A stretch of 13,121 nt of DNA from Christensenella sp. UBA7102 (lineage in GTDB: Bacteria > Bacillota > Clostridia > Christensenellales > UBA1750), in contig DKYK01000039.1 of assembly GCA_002492415.1 (NCBI GenBank), forward strand, positions 1-13,121. The letters are read 5' to 3'. Positions 1 through 5,965 of this stretch are shown piece by piece. A program made the position numbers and the translations under genes. Position 1 is the first letter of the stretch. Each line of letters begins with the position of its first letter. A model generated the notes under the pieces. That model had not been told where the DNA came from and did no database searches. It worked only from the letters and a program-made list of their open reading frames with translations.

Positions 1-66
1 CGCTTCGCTATCCGCGAGGGCGGTCGTACCGTCGGCTCCGGCGTTGTCATCAAGGTCATCGAGTAA
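1..66 (+). CDS. tuf: Elongation factor Tu, C-terminal end (partial)
   Basis: Only the last 21 codons and the TAA stop are inside the window; the gene begins upstream. The visible peptide starts RFAIREGGRTVGSGVV and ends KVIE, which matches the end of EF-Tu beta-barrel domain 3, where the REGGRTVG(A/S)GVV string is nearly invariant in bacteria. EF-Tu is the cytoplasmic GTPase that delivers aminoacyl-tRNA to the ribosomal A site. Its position just before rpmG-secE-nusG is the usual one in Firmicutes and related bacteria. A strong intrinsic terminator begins 11 bases after the stop, so tuf ends its own transcription unit. Identification is firm despite the short fragment. Confidence 0.95.
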   Translation, partial: RFAIREGGRTVGSGVVIKVIE

Positions 67-77
67 TTGACACAATA

Positions 78-110
78 AAAGAGCGTCCGCAGCAATGCGG
101 ACGCTCTTTA
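78..110 (+). terminator. Intrinsic terminator of tuf
   Basis: A perfect 13-bp stem (78-90 paired with 97-109), GC-rich in its core (GAGCGTCCGC / GCGGACGCTC), closes a 6-base loop (agcaat). The stem ends in AAA/TTT, so the T run is short. It lies 11 bases after the tuf stop and separates tuf from the following gene. Confidence 0.9.
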
Positions 111-126
111 GCGCATATAAAGGGAC

Positions 127-155
127 TTGCATCAGGGGAAGAGATGGGATATACT
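127..155 (+). promoter_or_regulatory. Sigma-A type promoter for the epimerase-like gene
   Basis: A -35 box TTGCAT (127-132) and a -10 box TATACT (150-155) are separated by 17 bases. This is a near-consensus housekeeping promoter placed between the tuf terminator and the next gene, so that gene is expressed independently of tuf. Transcription should start near 162, giving a leader of about 37 bases. Confidence 0.75.
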
Positions 156-198
156 GAAAAATGAAACATACAAATAAGCCAAAAGGGGGATGTGTAAC

Positions 199-1128
199 TT
201 GAAAAAGGCAGTCGTAATTGGCGGACGCGGCAAGGTAGGAAGCTATCTGGTGCCCATGCTGGTGCGGCAAGGCTTTGAAGCGGTGTGTGTTGGGCGCACA
301 GAGCATGCGCCGTTTGTGGAGAGCCCAGAATGGGCGGAGGTGCGCACGCTGCGGCTGGACCGTAAGAACGAAGGGTTTGAAAAAGAAATCGCGGCACTGG
401 AAGCGGATATAGTGGTGGACATGATCTGCTTTGCCGATGCGGATATGCGGCGGATGGTGGAAGCGCTGCGTGGGCATGTGGGGCATTATCTGGTTTGCGG
501 CAGCATGTGGATGCATGGACGCAGCGTACAGGTACCTGTGCGCGAGGAGGAAAGTCGCGAACCGTTGGAGGAATACGGCATCCAGAAAGAAAGAATGGAT
601 CGCAGCATTGCGAAGGAGTATCGGGAGAACGGGTTTCCGGGGACCATTGTGCATCCGGGACACATCGTCTGCCCGGGGGATATACCCATCAACCCGCAAG
701 GCTGCAAGAGCCTGGAGGCATTTGAGACACTGAAGGCGGGCAGGACGCTGTACCTGCCCAACCTGGGCATGGAGACGCTGCATCATGTGCACGCGCAGGA
801 CGTGGCAGGCGTGTTCTTTGCGGCGATCCAAGCGGGGAAGAAAGCCTGCGGCGAGGGTTTCCACGCGGTGTCGCCCCGCGCGGTGACGCTGTATGGGTAT
901 GCGCAGGAGGCGGCGCGCTGGTTTGGCAAGGAAGCGGATATTGTCTGTGAACCCTTTGACGAATGGAGGAAGCGCATGAGCGAGAAGGACGCTGCCGCGA
1001 CGCTGGAGCACATCACCCACAGCCCCAACGGCTCGATGGAAAAGGCGGCGCGCCTGTTGGGATTTGTGCCGCAGCACAGCAGCCTGGAAGCTGTGCGCGA
1101 GTGCATCGCTTCGCTGGGCATACTGTGA
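199..1128 (+). CDS. NAD(P)-binding Rossmann-fold protein, epimerase/dehydratase-like
   Basis: The protein has the extended short-chain dehydrogenase/reductase pattern. A GxxGxxG nucleotide-binding loop (GGRGKVG) lies near the N-terminus, and a YxxxK catalytic pair (YGIQK, about residues 126-130) is embedded in LEEYGIQKERMDR, as in NAD-dependent epimerases and dehydratases. The middle (GTIVHPGHIVCPGD) and the HHVHAQDVAG segment also fit this family. The likely role is redox modification of a sugar nucleotide or similar metabolite in the cytoplasm; the substrate is unknown. Start choice: an ATG at 190 directly abuts the AGGGGG ribosome binding site (184-189) with no spacing, whereas the TTG at 199 has a normal gap of about 9 bases, so a 309-residue protein starting at TTG is preferred. 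The gene stands alone between tuf and rpmG with its own promoter, which is not the usual arrangement. Confidence 0.82.
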   Translation: MKKAVVIGGRGKVGSYLVPMLVRQGFEAVCVGRTEHAPFVESPEWAEVRTLRLDRKNEGFEKEIAALEADIVVDMICFADADMRRMVEALRGHVGHYLVCGSMWMHGRSVQVPVREEESREPLEEYGIQKERMDRSIAKEYRENGFPGTIVHPGHIVCPGDIPINPQGCKSLEAFETLKAGRTLYLPNLGMETLHHVHAQDVAGVFFAAIQAGKKACGEGFHAVSPRAVTLYGYAQEAARWFGKEADIVCEPFDEWRKRMSEKDAAATLEHITHSPNGSMEKAARLLGFVPQHSSLEAVRECIASLGIL

Positions 1129-1315
1129 GCGAACGGATGTGAAAGACCGGCGTAAATTTTTACAGAAACGCTTGATGGATCATTGGAAGAGGCAGGGACG
1201 GGCAGAAAATAGACGCATCTGTTTACACTGCCTCTCTTCTGTTGAGTTTAAGTACCCTTGACGGCGAGACGAAGGAAAAATCTGCGTGAAATCTAGCGCT
1301 TTTCGGAAATTTGGA

Positions 1316-1344
1316 TTGACAAACTATGTGATTGCCGTTATACT
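1316..1344 (+). promoter_or_regulatory. Promoter of the rpmG-secE-nusG unit
   Basis: A perfect -35 TTGACA (1316-1321), a 17-base spacer and a -10 TATACT (1339-1344) form a strong sigma-A promoter. The start point should lie near 1351, leaving a leader of about 60 bases before rpmG. No intrinsic terminator is seen between the upstream gene (ends 1128) and this promoter. The 187 bases in between hold only a small AT palindrome (1152-1163) and a long-looped imperfect stem (1187-1239). Confidence 0.88.
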
Positions 1345-1363
1345 TTATAAGAATGTTCCTGTG

Positions 1364-1377
1364 CCCTGCGCGCAGGG
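1364..1377 (+). repeat. Perfect 14-bp palindrome in the rpmG leader
   Basis: CCCTGCGCGCAGGG is its own reverse complement. It lies about 13 bases after the predicted transcription start and about 33 bases before the rpmG start codon. In RNA it can form a 5-bp stem with a CGCG loop; in DNA it could be a dimeric regulator site. It is not followed by a continuous T run, so it is not a classical terminator. Function is unknown. Confidence 0.55.
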
Positions 1378-1409
1378 GCGTATTTTGCCGTGCAAGGAGG
1401 TGCCACAGC

Positions 1410-1559
1410 ATGCGTGTTAAGATCACCCTGGCCTGCAGCGAGTGCAAGCAGCGCAACTACGATACCAAGAAGAACAAGCGCAATGATCCCGACCGTCTGG
1501 AGATGAACAAGTACTGCCGCTTCTGCAAGAAGCACACGGTCCACAAGGAAACCCGCTAG
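1410..1559 (+). CDS. rpmG: 50S ribosomal protein L33 (bL33), zinc-binding form
   Basis: The 49-residue protein begins MRVKITLACSECKQRNY and ends HKETR, matching bL33, a small protein of the large ribosomal subunit near the E site. Two CxxC pairs (C9/C12 and C36/C39) form the zinc ribbon of the C+ paralogue type. The ATG is preceded by AAGGAGG (1394-1400) with about 9 bases of spacing. The longer in-frame reading back to 1332 would begin inside the promoter and is not real. The gene is the first of the rpmG-secE-nusG unit, a standard order in Firmicutes, and is followed by secE after 32 bases. Confidence 0.97.
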   Translation: MRVKITLACSECKQRNYDTKKNKRNDPDRLEMNKYCRFCKKHTVHKETR

Positions 1560-1591
1560 GATTTAATTTGCCTAGAGAGGAGACTGAACGA

Positions 1592-1846
1592 ATGCCTGAA
1601 AAGAACAAGGTTGCCAAGACCACGGACAAGAAGGCGCCCGCCAAAAAGTCCGAGAAGAAGAGCAAGTTCCATCCGGTCAAGACGTTCAAGGAGATGTGGT
1701 CGGAGCTGAAGAAGGTCACCTGGCCTTCCAAGAAGGATCTGATCCGTCAGTCCACCGTTGTGGTTGTGTTCGTGCTCATCCTCACCGTTCTGGTTGGCTT
1801 GATCGACACCGGTTTGTCCGCGCTGCTCAAGCTGATCATTTCCTAA
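1592..1846 (+). CDS. secE: Protein translocase subunit SecE
   Basis: SecE is the small essential membrane subunit that clamps SecY in the SecYEG export channel. The 84-residue protein has a lysine-rich, probably disordered N-terminus (residues 1-28), an amphipathic helix leading to the family signature KKVTWPSKKDL (about 40-50), and a single transmembrane helix (about 54-80, rich in V, L and I). This is the short one-helix form usual outside enteric bacteria. The ATG at 1592 follows AGAGGAGA (1575-1582) with good spacing; a TTG at 1568 in frame is rejected because the binding site would then be inside the gene. The gene lies between rpmG and nusG as expected. Confidence 0.96.
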   Translation: MPEKNKVAKTTDKKAPAKKSEKKSKFHPVKTFKEMWSELKKVTWPSKKDLIRQSTVVVVFVLILTVLVGLIDTGLSALLKLIIS

Positions 1847-1883
1847 AAAGCGCGATCTTTGCGCCAGGAACCCAAATCTTTCA

Positions 1884-1916
1884 CGGAGGGGCCCAGATTC
1901 TGGGCTGTAAGACGCG
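1884..1916 (+). promoter_or_regulatory. nusG translation-initiation region with hairpin between SD and start
   Basis: The only strong Shine-Dalgarno sequence, CGGAGGGG (1884-1891), ends about 25 bases before the nusG ATG at 1917, too far for normal initiation. A 15-base inverted repeat GCCCAGATTCTGGGC (1891-1905) sits in between and can fold into a 6-bp stem with a 3-base loop. Folding would cut the effective spacing to about 11-12 bases. An in-frame TAA at 1908-1910 excludes any start further upstream. Confidence 0.6.
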
Positions 1917-2462
1917 ATGCCTGATGCAGAAAAGCTCGACTGGTATGTAGTGCATACATATTCCGGTTACGAAAACAAAGTGATGGATTCCCTGAAAAAG
2001 ACCGTGGACAACCGCGGCCTGCAGGATAAGATCGACCAGATCGAAGTGCCTGTGGAGGAAGTCATACAGATCAAGGACGGTAAACGTCATACGGTCCAGC
2101 GCAAGTTGTTCCCCGGTTACGTACTGGTCCACATGGCCATGAACAATGAGCTGTGGTACATTGTGCGCAACACCCGCGGCTGCACCGGCTTTGTCGGTCC
2201 GCAGTCCAAGCCCGTTCCTCTCTCGGAGGAAGAGGCTGCCGCTATGCTGGGCGCTGGCGGCACCAAGATCATCAACGTTGACTTCGAGGTTGGCTGCAAG
2301 GTCGCCCTGCTGTCCGGCTCCTTTGAGAACTTCACCGGTACCATCGTCGAAATCGACGAGGAGAACCAGAAGCTCAAGGTGTCCGTGCCGCTCTTTGGAA
2401 GAGACACCATTGTGGACGTCGATTACGAGGGCGCGCGCAAGGTCATGGAAGAGGACGAATAA
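1917..2462 (+). CDS. nusG: Transcription termination/antitermination protein NusG
   Basis: NusG binds the clamp of RNA polymerase, affects pausing and Rho action, and links transcription to translation through S10. The 181-residue protein has the NGN domain (about 7-105), starting DWYVVHTYSGYENKV and containing LFPGYVLV (64-71), a linker, and a C-terminal KOW domain (about 124-175) with VGCKVALLSGSFENFTG. Length and both domains are typical, with no insertion. The start is set by an in-frame stop just upstream (1908-1910) and by the usual proximity of the first methionine to WYVV. The ribosome binding site is unusually distant, with a hairpin between. No terminator is visible after the stop, so the transcript probably continues into rplK. 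Confidence 0.97.
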   Translation: MPDAEKLDWYVVHTYSGYENKVMDSLKKTVDNRGLQDKIDQIEVPVEEVIQIKDGKRHTVQRKLFPGYVLVHMAMNNELWYIVRNTRGCTGFVGPQSKPVPLSEEEAAAMLGAGGTKIINVDFEVGCKVALLSGSFENFTGTIVEIDEENQKLKVSVPLFGRDTIVDVDYEGARKVMEEDE

Positions 2463-2637
2463 TTCCCTTGTATTTCAACGGCGAAGGCTCCCTCAAACTG
2501 AACATCGAAATCCAGTTCGCCCCCGCATTAAGTTGCGGACAAGGCATTGAGCGCAGGCGGGTACCCACCCTTTGCGCGTGGGAGGAAGCAACACCTTTCC
2601 GTCTAACCACAAGATAACCTTTGGAGGTGTACCATTT
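2463..2637 (+). promoter_or_regulatory. Leader between nusG and rplK, possible L1 autoregulatory site
   Basis: This 175-base spacer holds no ORF of note, no convincing promoter and no T-tailed terminator. It has a small hairpin CCGCA/TGCGG (2523-2527 with 2534-2538) and a larger one, GCGCA (2551-2555) with TGCGC (2573-2577), containing an inner GGG/CCC helix (2559-2561 with 2568-2570) across an asymmetric internal loop. In several bacteria and archaea L1 represses its own operon by binding such a two-helix, internal-loop site upstream of rplK or rplA. The assignment here is inference from position and shape only. Confidence 0.35.
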
Positions 2638-3063
2638 ATGGCTAAGAAAGTAGCTGCTATCGTAAAGCTGCAAGTCAATGCAGGTAAGGCGACCCCTCAG
2701 CCCCCTATCGGCCCCGCTCTGGGCCAGCACGGCGTCAACATCATGGGCTTCTGCAAGGAGTTCAATGAGCGCACCGCCAAGCAGGTGGGCTATGTCATCC
2801 CCGTCGTCATTACGGTCTACTCTGACCGCTCCTTTACCTTCATCACCAAGACCCCGCCCGTTCCGGTTCTGATCAAGAAGGCCGCCGGCATCGAGTCCGG
2901 TTCCGGCAAGCCCAACCGCGATAAGGTCGCCAAGCTGACCCGCGATCAGGTGCGTGAGATTGCGACCACTAAGATGCCCGACCTGAACGCCGCCTCCATT
3001 GAGGCTGCGATGAGCATGGTCGCAGGCACTGCGCGCTCCATGGGCGTCGTCGTCGAGGACTAA
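2638..3063 (+). CDS. rplK: 50S ribosomal protein L11 (uL11)
   Basis: L11 forms the base of the L7/L12 stalk and the GTPase-associated centre with 23S rRNA helices 43-44; it is needed for factor binding and the stringent response. The 141-residue protein has the full family length. The N-terminal domain carries the proline-rich PPIGPALGQHGVNIMGFCKEF stretch (from residue 22), and the C-terminal rRNA-binding domain (about 75-141) includes KTPPVPVLIKKA and VAGTARSMG. The ATG at 2638 follows TTGGAGGT (2621-2628) with about 9 bases of spacing; an in-frame extension to 2572 is rejected because it would swallow this site. rplA follows after 19 bases, so the two genes form one unit. Confidence 0.97.
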   Translation: MAKKVAAIVKLQVNAGKATPQPPIGPALGQHGVNIMGFCKEFNERTAKQVGYVIPVVITVYSDRSFTFITKTPPVPVLIKKAAGIESGSGKPNRDKVAKLTRDQVREIATTKMPDLNAASIEAAMSMVAGTARSMGVVVED

Positions 3064-3082
3064 GAGAAGGAGGGTATGAGCC

Positions 3083-3796
3083 ATGAAGCATGGTAAGAAA
3101 TATCAGGACAGCGTCAAGCTGATCCAGCAGAACAACTACGAGCCCGAAGAGGCCATCGCGCTGGCGCTGCAGACCGCCAAGGCGAAGTTTGACGAGACTC
3201 TGGAAGTCTCCGTCCGCCTGGGCGTCGATCCCCGCCACGCCGATCAGCAGGTTCGCGGCACCGTCGTGCTGCCCCACGGCACTGGTAAGACCGTGCGCGT
3301 GCTGGTCTTTGCCAAAGGCGACAACGCTCGCATTGCCGAGGAAGCGGGTGCGGATTACGTCGGCGCTGAGGAACTGATCGCCAAGATTCAGGGCGAGAAC
3401 TGGTTTGACTTTGACGTCTGTGTCGCCACGCCCGATATGATGGGTCTGGTCGGCCGCATTGGTCGTGTGCTTGGCCCCAAGGGCTTGATGCCTAACCCCA
3501 AGTCCGGCACCGTGACCATGGACGTGGCCAAGGCCATTTCCGATATCAAGGCCGGTAAGGTTGAGTACCGCGTGGATAAGACCGCCATCGTGCACGTTCC
3601 CTTTGGCAAGGCTTCCTTCGGTGCGGAAAAGCTCAACGACAACTTCAAGGTACTGATGGATGCCATCCAGAAGGCCAAGCCCGCCGCGGCCAAGGGCACA
3701 TATGTCAAGTCCGTCGTGGTTTCCACTACCATGGGCCCTGGCATCAAGATGAACGCGGCCCGCTTTGTGGGCGTTGCCGCTGCGGCTGCAAAGTAA
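3083..3796 (+). CDS. rplA: 50S ribosomal protein L1 (uL1)
   Basis: L1 builds the mobile L1 stalk that guides deacylated tRNA out of the E site, and in many bacteria also represses its own operon. The 237-residue protein has the family signature GPKGLMPNPKSGTVT (from residue 131), the RGTVVLPHGTGK segment (about 58-69) and an alanine-rich C-terminus ending AAAAK. The ATG is preceded by AGAAGGAGGG (3065-3074). It follows rplK by 19 bases and is closed by a strong terminator 23 bases after its stop. rplJ, the usual next gene, is displaced by about 1.6 kb because two metabolic genes lie in between. Confidence 0.97.
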   Translation: MKHGKKYQDSVKLIQQNNYEPEEAIALALQTAKAKFDETLEVSVRLGVDPRHADQQVRGTVVLPHGTGKTVRVLVFAKGDNARIAEEAGADYVGAEELIAKIQGENWFDFDVCVATPDMMGLVGRIGRVLGPKGLMPNPKSGTVTMDVAKAISDIKAGKVEYRVDKTAIVHVPFGKASFGAEKLNDNFKVLMDAIQKAKPAAAKGTYVKSVVVSTTMGPGIKMNAARFVGVAAAAAK

Positions 3797-3819
3797 TTTC
3801 GGCTGAAAAAGGAATTTTG

Positions 3820-3853
3820 AGATCCCTCGTTGAAATATACGGGGGATCTTTTT
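3820..3853 (+). terminator. Intrinsic terminator after rplA
   Basis: An 11-bp stem (3820-3830 with 3839-3849) with one G-T pair, core AGATCCC/GGGATCT, has a loop of about 8 bases and is followed by a run of five T (3849-3853). It ends only 9 bases before the ribosome binding site of the next gene, leaving no room for a separate promoter in between. Confidence 0.88.
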
Positions 3854-3873
3854 GCATTCTAATGGAGGGCGGC

Positions 3874-4593
3874 ATGATCACACATATACTTTTTGATGTG
3901 GACGACACCTTGCTGGATTATCGGCAGGCAGAAGCGTTTACATTAAACCGCATATTTGAAAGCTGCGGCAGAACATTGAGCGAGGAAGACTTGCGGGAAG
4001 CATGGCAGCTGAGCTGGGCGTACTGGGACGCGGAGCAGCTGAGCGAGACCGACTTGCCCGAGGTGCAGCGTGATTACCACGAGCGGTACCATCGCGGCGT
4101 ACGGGCATACTGCGGGGCGCTGAGCCGCAAGCATGCGTTGGGTTTGACGGAGGAAGAGACATATCGGCGATTCAACGCGTATATGGGTCAGGCGGTGACC
4201 CTGTATGACGATACGCTGGAGGTGCTGGATGCGCTGAAAGAGCGGGGATATGTTTTGTGTGCCGCGACAAACGGACTGGCACGCGTGCAAAAGCCGCGGG
4301 TTCTGGCTCTGGGAAGAATGGATCGCCTGTTTTGCTCGGAGGAGCTGGGGCTGGTCAAACCCATGCGGGAATTTTTTGAACGGGTACTGCAGGAGACAGG
4401 GATCCGGCCAGAGCAATGCATCATGGTGGGAGACAGTCTCAGAAGCGACATAGCGGGCGCACAAAGCGTAGGAATCAAGGCAATTTGGATCAACCGAGAG
4501 GAAAAGGAATGCCCGGGAGACATGGCTCCGGATGAGAGCGTGAGGCGCCTGGGGGATATTTTGCACAGTAAACTGTTGATGCAGGAGGGATAA
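3874..4593 (+). CDS. HAD-family hydrolase, YjjG-like (probable nucleotidase/phosphatase)
   Basis: The 239-residue protein has all four HAD motifs. Motif I is FDVDDTLLDY (nucleophile D8, acid D10), motif II is the T132 of AATNG, motif III is K162 in GLVKP, and motif IV is GDSLRSD (D187, D192). A helical cap between motifs I and II (about 15-115) is subfamily IA-like. The N-terminus and the AATNGL and LGLVKP stretches resemble YjjG-type 5'-nucleotidases that clear non-canonical pyrimidine nucleotides; the true substrate is not provable from sequence. The start at 3874 follows TGGAGGGC (3863-3870); the ATG at 3862 overlaps this site and a TTG at 3817 lies before the terminator, so both are rejected. 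The next gene begins 3 bases after the stop. With no visible promoter, expression probably comes from terminator read-through. Confidence 0.87.
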   Translation: MITHILFDVDDTLLDYRQAEAFTLNRIFESCGRTLSEEDLREAWQLSWAYWDAEQLSETDLPEVQRDYHERYHRGVRAYCGALSRKHALGLTEEETYRRFNAYMGQAVTLYDDTLEVLDALKERGYVLCAATNGLARVQKPRVLALGRMDRLFCSEELGLVKPMREFFERVLQETGIRPEQCIMVGDSLRSDIAGAQSVGIKAIWINREEKECPGDMAPDESVRRLGDILHSKLLMQEG

Positions 4594-4596
4594 AGG

Positions 4597-5145
4597 ATGA
4601 TTGTATTTGAAAAAGCGGGAAAACAGAACACGGAAAAGACACTTGAGCTCGCGGCGATGCGTGCGCGGCGCGACAATGTGCATCTGGTAGTGGCCTCTTC
4701 ACGCGGCGGTGTAGCGGAGGCAGCGGTGCGCATCGCAGAAAAAGAGGGCATATTGGATAAGCTGGTGATCGTGGGCAGTGTGGTGGACAAGGGCGTGCAG
4801 AAGATGAGCGCGGAGGTTCAGCAGCTGCTGCGGGAGAAGGGCGTGCCGTTGGTCATCACTTCGCACGTGCTCTCAGGCGCGGAACGAGGGCTGTCCACCA
4901 AGATGGGCGGCGTATACCCGGTGGAAATCATCGCGCACAGCCTGCGCATGCTTTCTCAGGGCGTGAAGGTGTGCGTTGAGTGCGGCGTGATGGCGCTGGA
5001 CTGCGGTGCGATCCCCTATAACGAGGCTATCGTGGCGGTGGGCGGCACGGGTACGGGCGCGGATACCGCCTGCGTGCTGACGCCGGCGGGCGCCAACGCG
5101 ATATTGGAATGTAAAGTTCACGAAATATTGTGCAAGCCCTATTGA
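4597..5145 (+). CDS. Stand-alone pyruvate kinase C-domain-like protein
   Basis: The 182-residue protein resembles the pyruvate kinase alpha/beta (C-terminal) domain found as a free-standing protein, without the catalytic barrel. It opens FEKAGKQNTEKTLELAAMRA and continues LVVASSRGGVAEAAVRIAEK, the pattern of the COG1751-like group. A glycine-rich VGGTGTGADTACVLTP stretch lies at about 148-163. From memory, structures of archaeal relatives were solved with bound FMN, but no enzymatic role is established, so the function here is unknown. The ATG follows GCAGGAGGGA (4581-4590) and lies 3 bases after the HAD gene stop, so the two genes are co-translated. Its final codons and TGA stop overlap the -35 box of the rplJ promoter. 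Confidence 0.75.
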   Translation: MIVFEKAGKQNTEKTLELAAMRARRDNVHLVVASSRGGVAEAAVRIAEKEGILDKLVIVGSVVDKGVQKMSAEVQQLLREKGVPLVITSHVLSGAERGLSTKMGGVYPVEIIAHSLRMLSQGVKVCVECGVMALDCGAIPYNEAIVAVGGTGTGADTACVLTPAGANAILECKVHEILCKPY

Positions 5146-5170
5146 CGAAACGAGGAGAGCTGTGTATAAT
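5142..5170 (+). promoter_or_regulatory. Promoter of the L10 leader-rplJ-rplL unit
   Basis: The -35 TTGACG (5142-5147), a 17-base spacer and a perfect -10 TATAAT (5165-5170) form a very strong sigma-A promoter. The -35 box shares bases with the stop codon (5143-5145) of the preceding gene. The start point should be near 5177, giving a leader of about 207 bases before rplJ. Confidence 0.92.
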
Positions 5171-5185
5171 GTTGATGTTATGAGA

Positions 5186-5326
5186 ATTCTCTCGTGCGCC
5201 TAAGACAGTGGGTGTCCGCAAGGACGTAAAGGCCGTGCCGCCCGCCGAGGACATGACGGAGTGCTTTTACGAAAACAAAGTTTTTGTGAGCCCCTCGTGC
5301 CTTCCACCAGGCGCGAGGGGCTTTCT
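5186..5326 (+). promoter_or_regulatory. Ribosomal protein L10 leader (autoregulatory RNA)
   Basis: The RNA upstream of rplJ has the hallmarks of the Firmicutes L10 leader. A CTAAGACAGTGGGTG stretch (5200-5214) precedes a small hairpin with a GNRA loop (GTCC-GCAA-GGAC, 5214-5225), followed by GCCGCCCGCCGAGGA (5237-5251). GTGGG (5208-5212) can pair with CCCGC (5241-5245), leaving AAGACA and CGAGG as flanks, as in the kink-turn-like binding site. In known examples the L10(L12)4 complex binds this RNA and favours an adjacent terminator, limiting stalk protein synthesis. A terminator hairpin does follow at 5289-5322. Confidence 0.88.
5289..5326 (+). terminator. Attenuator terminator in the rplJ leader
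   Basis: A 14-bp stem (5289-5302 with 5309-5322, one G-T pair) closes a 6-base loop and is followed by CTTTCT-type sequence, an interrupted T run. It lies 62 bases before rplJ, so it must be bypassed for rplJ-rplL expression, as expected for attenuation by the L10 leader. Its 3' arm AGGCGCGAG can also pair with CTCG-tg-CGCCT in the upstream leader (5191-5201), a possible antiterminating pairing. Confidence 0.8.
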
Positions 5327-5383
5327 GATAACCGGACGCAGCGCTTCGGACGCTGTGAAAGGGAAAGCGAGGTGGAAAACAAC

Positions 5384-5917
5384 ATGTCCAAGAATTATGA
5401 GAGCAAGGCAGCGCTCATCGGGGAGATCAAGAATCTGCTGGAGTCCTGCCAGTCCGCCGTCATCGTGGACTACCGTGGTCTGACCGTGGAAGAGGATACC
5501 GCGCTGCGCAAGCAGTTCCGTGAGGCTGGCGTCGTGTACAAGGTACTTAAGAACACCTATGTCAAGCGTGCGGCCGACGAGCTGGGTATCGAGGGTCTGG
5601 ACGCCGATCTCAACGGCCCCACCGCCGTGGCTTTCGGCATCAACGATCCCGCCGCTCCCGCCAAGATCATCAAGAAGTTCATCGCCGATAAGAAGAAGAT
5701 GACCATCAAGTGCGGTATTGTGGACAAGCAGTACATCGACGTCAAGGGTGTGGACGCCCTGGCCGAGCTGCCCAGCCGCGAGGTTCTTATCGCAAAGCTC
5801 CTTGGCAGCATGAACGCGCCGATTTCCGGCCTGGTCTCCGTACTGGGCGGCACCGTGCGCAAGCTGCTCTACGCGCTCAACGCCGTGGCCGATGCCAAGA
5901 ACGAGACCGCTGCGTAA
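5384..5917 (+). CDS. rplJ: 50S ribosomal protein L10 (uL10)
   Basis: L10 anchors the L7/L12 dimers to L11 and 23S rRNA at the stalk base. The 177-residue protein opens MSKNYESKAALIGEIKNLL and has the N-terminal rRNA-binding domain with SAVIVDYRGLTVEED and YKVLKNTYVKRA, then GPTAVAFGINDPAAPAK, and an alpha-helical C-terminal end (KLLYALNAVADAKNE) that binds L12. Length is normal. The ATG follows GCGAGGTGG (5367-5375); a GTG at 5372 is possible but overlaps this site. The gene sits behind its own promoter, L10 leader and attenuator, and is followed by rplL after 48 bases. Confidence 0.96.
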   Translation: MSKNYESKAALIGEIKNLLESCQSAVIVDYRGLTVEEDTALRKQFREAGVVYKVLKNTYVKRAADELGIEGLDADLNGPTAVAFGINDPAAPAKIIKKFIADKKKMTIKCGIVDKQYIDVKGVDALAELPSREVLIAKLLGSMNAPISGLVSVLGGTVRKLLYALNAVADAKNETAA

Positions 5918-5965
5918 GGCACGCATTTTCAACAAGTTTCAAATTTTGAATGGAGGATTACTACA

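Noticed and set aside
1187..1239. Imperfect inverted repeat AGAGGCAG/CTGCCTCT after the epimerase-like gene, considered as its terminator
   Set aside because: The loop is over 30 bases and no T run follows, so it does not meet the criteria for an intrinsic terminator.
1258..1290. A second TTGACG upstream of rpmG as an additional promoter
   Set aside because: No acceptable -10 box lies 16-18 bases downstream.
5261..5383. N-terminal extension of L10 starting at a TTG
   Set aside because: It would translate the attenuator hairpin. The family N-terminus MSKNYESKAAL begins at 5384 behind its own ribosome binding site.
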